The position numbers and the translations under genes are program-made. A DNA stretch of 60,541 bases from positions 1 through 60,541 of the forward strand of contig JACPZW010000001.1 of the NCBI GenBank assembly GCA_016195265.1. Direction: 5' to 3'. The notes beneath the pieces are model-generated. The model was not told the DNA's origin. It saw only the letters and a list, made by a program, of their open reading frames with translations, and did not search any database. Numbering within the stretch: position 1 is the first letter of the stretch; each line of letters begins with the position of its first letter. This stretch comes from Acidobacteriota bacterium (lineage in GTDB: Bacteria; Acidobacteriota; Vicinamibacteria; Vicinamibacterales; CAVVIG01). Shown one piece after another: positions 59,940 through 60,541 of the stretch.

Positions 59940-60106
59940 CAGAGCAGCTTTTCCATGATCAGCGTGTCCACTCACTTGCCGTCGAGCAGGCCCTGCTCGT
60001 GGTACACGCCGACGCGCGTGAAGCCGGCGCGCGTATAGAGCGCGATGCCGGCGTCGTTGGACGCGAGCGCCGACAGGACCTCCCTTGTGGCGCGACTGGA
60101 GATGGA
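59939..60106 (-). pseudogene. GNAT acetyltransferase C-terminal fragment with nonsense codon
   Basis: Minus-strand frame: EVLSALASNDAGIALYTRAG, FTRVGVYHEQGLLDGK, TGA, VDTLIMEKLL, stop. In a GNAT C-terminus the codon after DGK is normally Trp (TGG), here TGA at 59972-59974. The N-terminal half is missing. The final stop overlaps the MFS ATG (TGATG), so it once headed the operon. Confidence 0.7.
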
Positions 60107-60195
60107 CATCGGTGGAATTGATCTTGCTGGAGCTGAGACCACGTGGTGGCTTTCGTGATGTTGGCAGATTCTGCCACGGGAGCGCGCGCTTGACG
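60107..60195. other. Short intergenic segment
   Basis: No gene is supported. TGGCAGA-TTC-TGCCA (60164-60178) can form a short hairpin. Confidence 0.3.
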
Positions 60196-60387
60196 ATGCT
60201 AAGATTGACACGTGAGCAGCGACGGTTGCTTGCCGACAAGCTGCCTGACACGGCCAATGTCGCGGCCGGCGTGATGGTCTTCAGTCCGCTCGTGGGCGGA
60301 CAGCATCTCTCCGCCGCCTCGTTTGTTATTGGCGCGTTTGTATGGTTCGCGGCGTTCGGGTCGGCACTCTGGTTCAGGAGGAAGTGA
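60196..60387 (+). CDS. Small membrane protein, DUF6722-like
   Basis: 63 residues from ATG 60196. A charged start (RLTREQRRLLADKLPDTANV) precedes two hydrophobic stretches (AAGVMVFSPLVGG and SAASFVIGAFVWFAAFGSAL) and a RRK end. The arrangement LT.EQRR.LADKL.D.AN.AAG with two helices is that of a small family found often next to a second small gene. The function is unknown. The stop overlaps the next ATG (TGATG). Confidence 0.65.
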   Translation: MLRLTREQRRLLADKLPDTANVAAGVMVFSPLVGGQHLSAASFVIGAFVWFAAFGSALWFRRK

Positions 60388-60541
60388 TGCAGCCCTTTAA
60401 TGGCAATGCCTTTCGGAAATTCCGAGTCGACGAGTCATACCAGTTGAAGAGTCCACGACTGTTCGATCGATTCCGGCTTCATGAGTCGAGGCCAACGTGT
60501 GACGGGCTGCCGGACCGCGCGTGGACAGGTGCGCGGGCGTC
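60387..60541 (+). CDS. Hypothetical protein, truncated by window end
   Basis: ATG 60387 follows GGAGG by 6 nt and overlaps the previous stop. 51 codons (QPFNGNAFRKFRVDESYQLK, then SPRLFDRFRLHESRP) are open to the end of the window. I do not recognise a family. The C-terminus is outside the window. Confidence 0.55.
   Translation, partial: MQPFNGNAFRKFRVDESYQLKSPRLFDRFRLHESRPTCDGLPDRAWTGARA

Overview
The window is GC-rich bacterial DNA with many features of a soil or sediment Acidobacteriota, most likely of the Vicinamibacteria type. These include long Oar-type TonB-dependent receptors with an N-terminal carboxypeptidase-regulatory domain, several RND efflux operons, DUF47-PiT phosphate uptake, and many short intergenic repeats. 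The assignment is an inference from gene content and protein style; no rRNA or marker gene is present to prove it. No tRNA, rRNA or CRISPR array was seen.

Layout. 1-8.5 kb is a phosphate block: porin, pstS, pstC, pstA (no pstB or phoU beside them), a convergent TonB receptor and a glycerophosphodiester phosphodiesterase. 8.5-11.8 kb is an arsenic block (arsM-arsC opposite arsR) followed by a MoCo-sulfurase-like aminotransferase. 11.8-18.2 kb holds a large Oar-like receptor divergent from DUF47-pit, plus two small downstream genes. 18.2-24.5 kb is a padR-tolC-RND-adaptor drug-efflux operon whose adaptor is frameshifted. 24.5-28.3 kb has a decayed nucleotidyltransferase pair, phoB-phoR, and a DsbD-N-like protein. 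28.4-37.0 kb is a minus-strand Cus-type heavy-metal operon with accessory genes. 37.2-44.1 kb has a NiCoT/UreH-like permease and a second, plus-strand metal-efflux operon (CzcB-A-C type), followed by crcB-DUF190 (fluoride). 44.9-49.5 kb is a graveyard of truncated genes joined by short repeats: a partial gene, an MFS-deacetylase fusion, imuA and imuB remnants, and an integron-like remnant with an attC-like hairpin, cassette genes and an integrase tail. 49.5-60 kb is surface-glycan and sugar metabolism. It has an ABC exporter, a GT-A transferase, and a tightly coupled minus-strand operon (GNAT remnant, MFS, sialidase, GT4, flippase, LicD-like, Stealth, methyltransferase, PhyH-type dioxygenase).

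How the parts work together. Three units related to phosphate or outer-membrane uptake (porin-pst, the Oar receptor, DUF47-pit) carry upstream arrays of an 11-bp-spaced TAAC motif that look like Pho boxes. phoB-phoR lie in the same window, so a local Pho regulon is plausible. The two metal-efflux operons, the arsenic genes and crcB make this a metal/metalloid/fluoride defence neighbourhood.

The most unusual feature is a set of dispersed repeats. They are degenerate heptamer or nonamer arrays that abut stop codons, a REP-like element of about 100 bp, and small hairpins. They supply start or stop codons, are read in frame inside proteins, or sit at the breakpoints of truncated genes.
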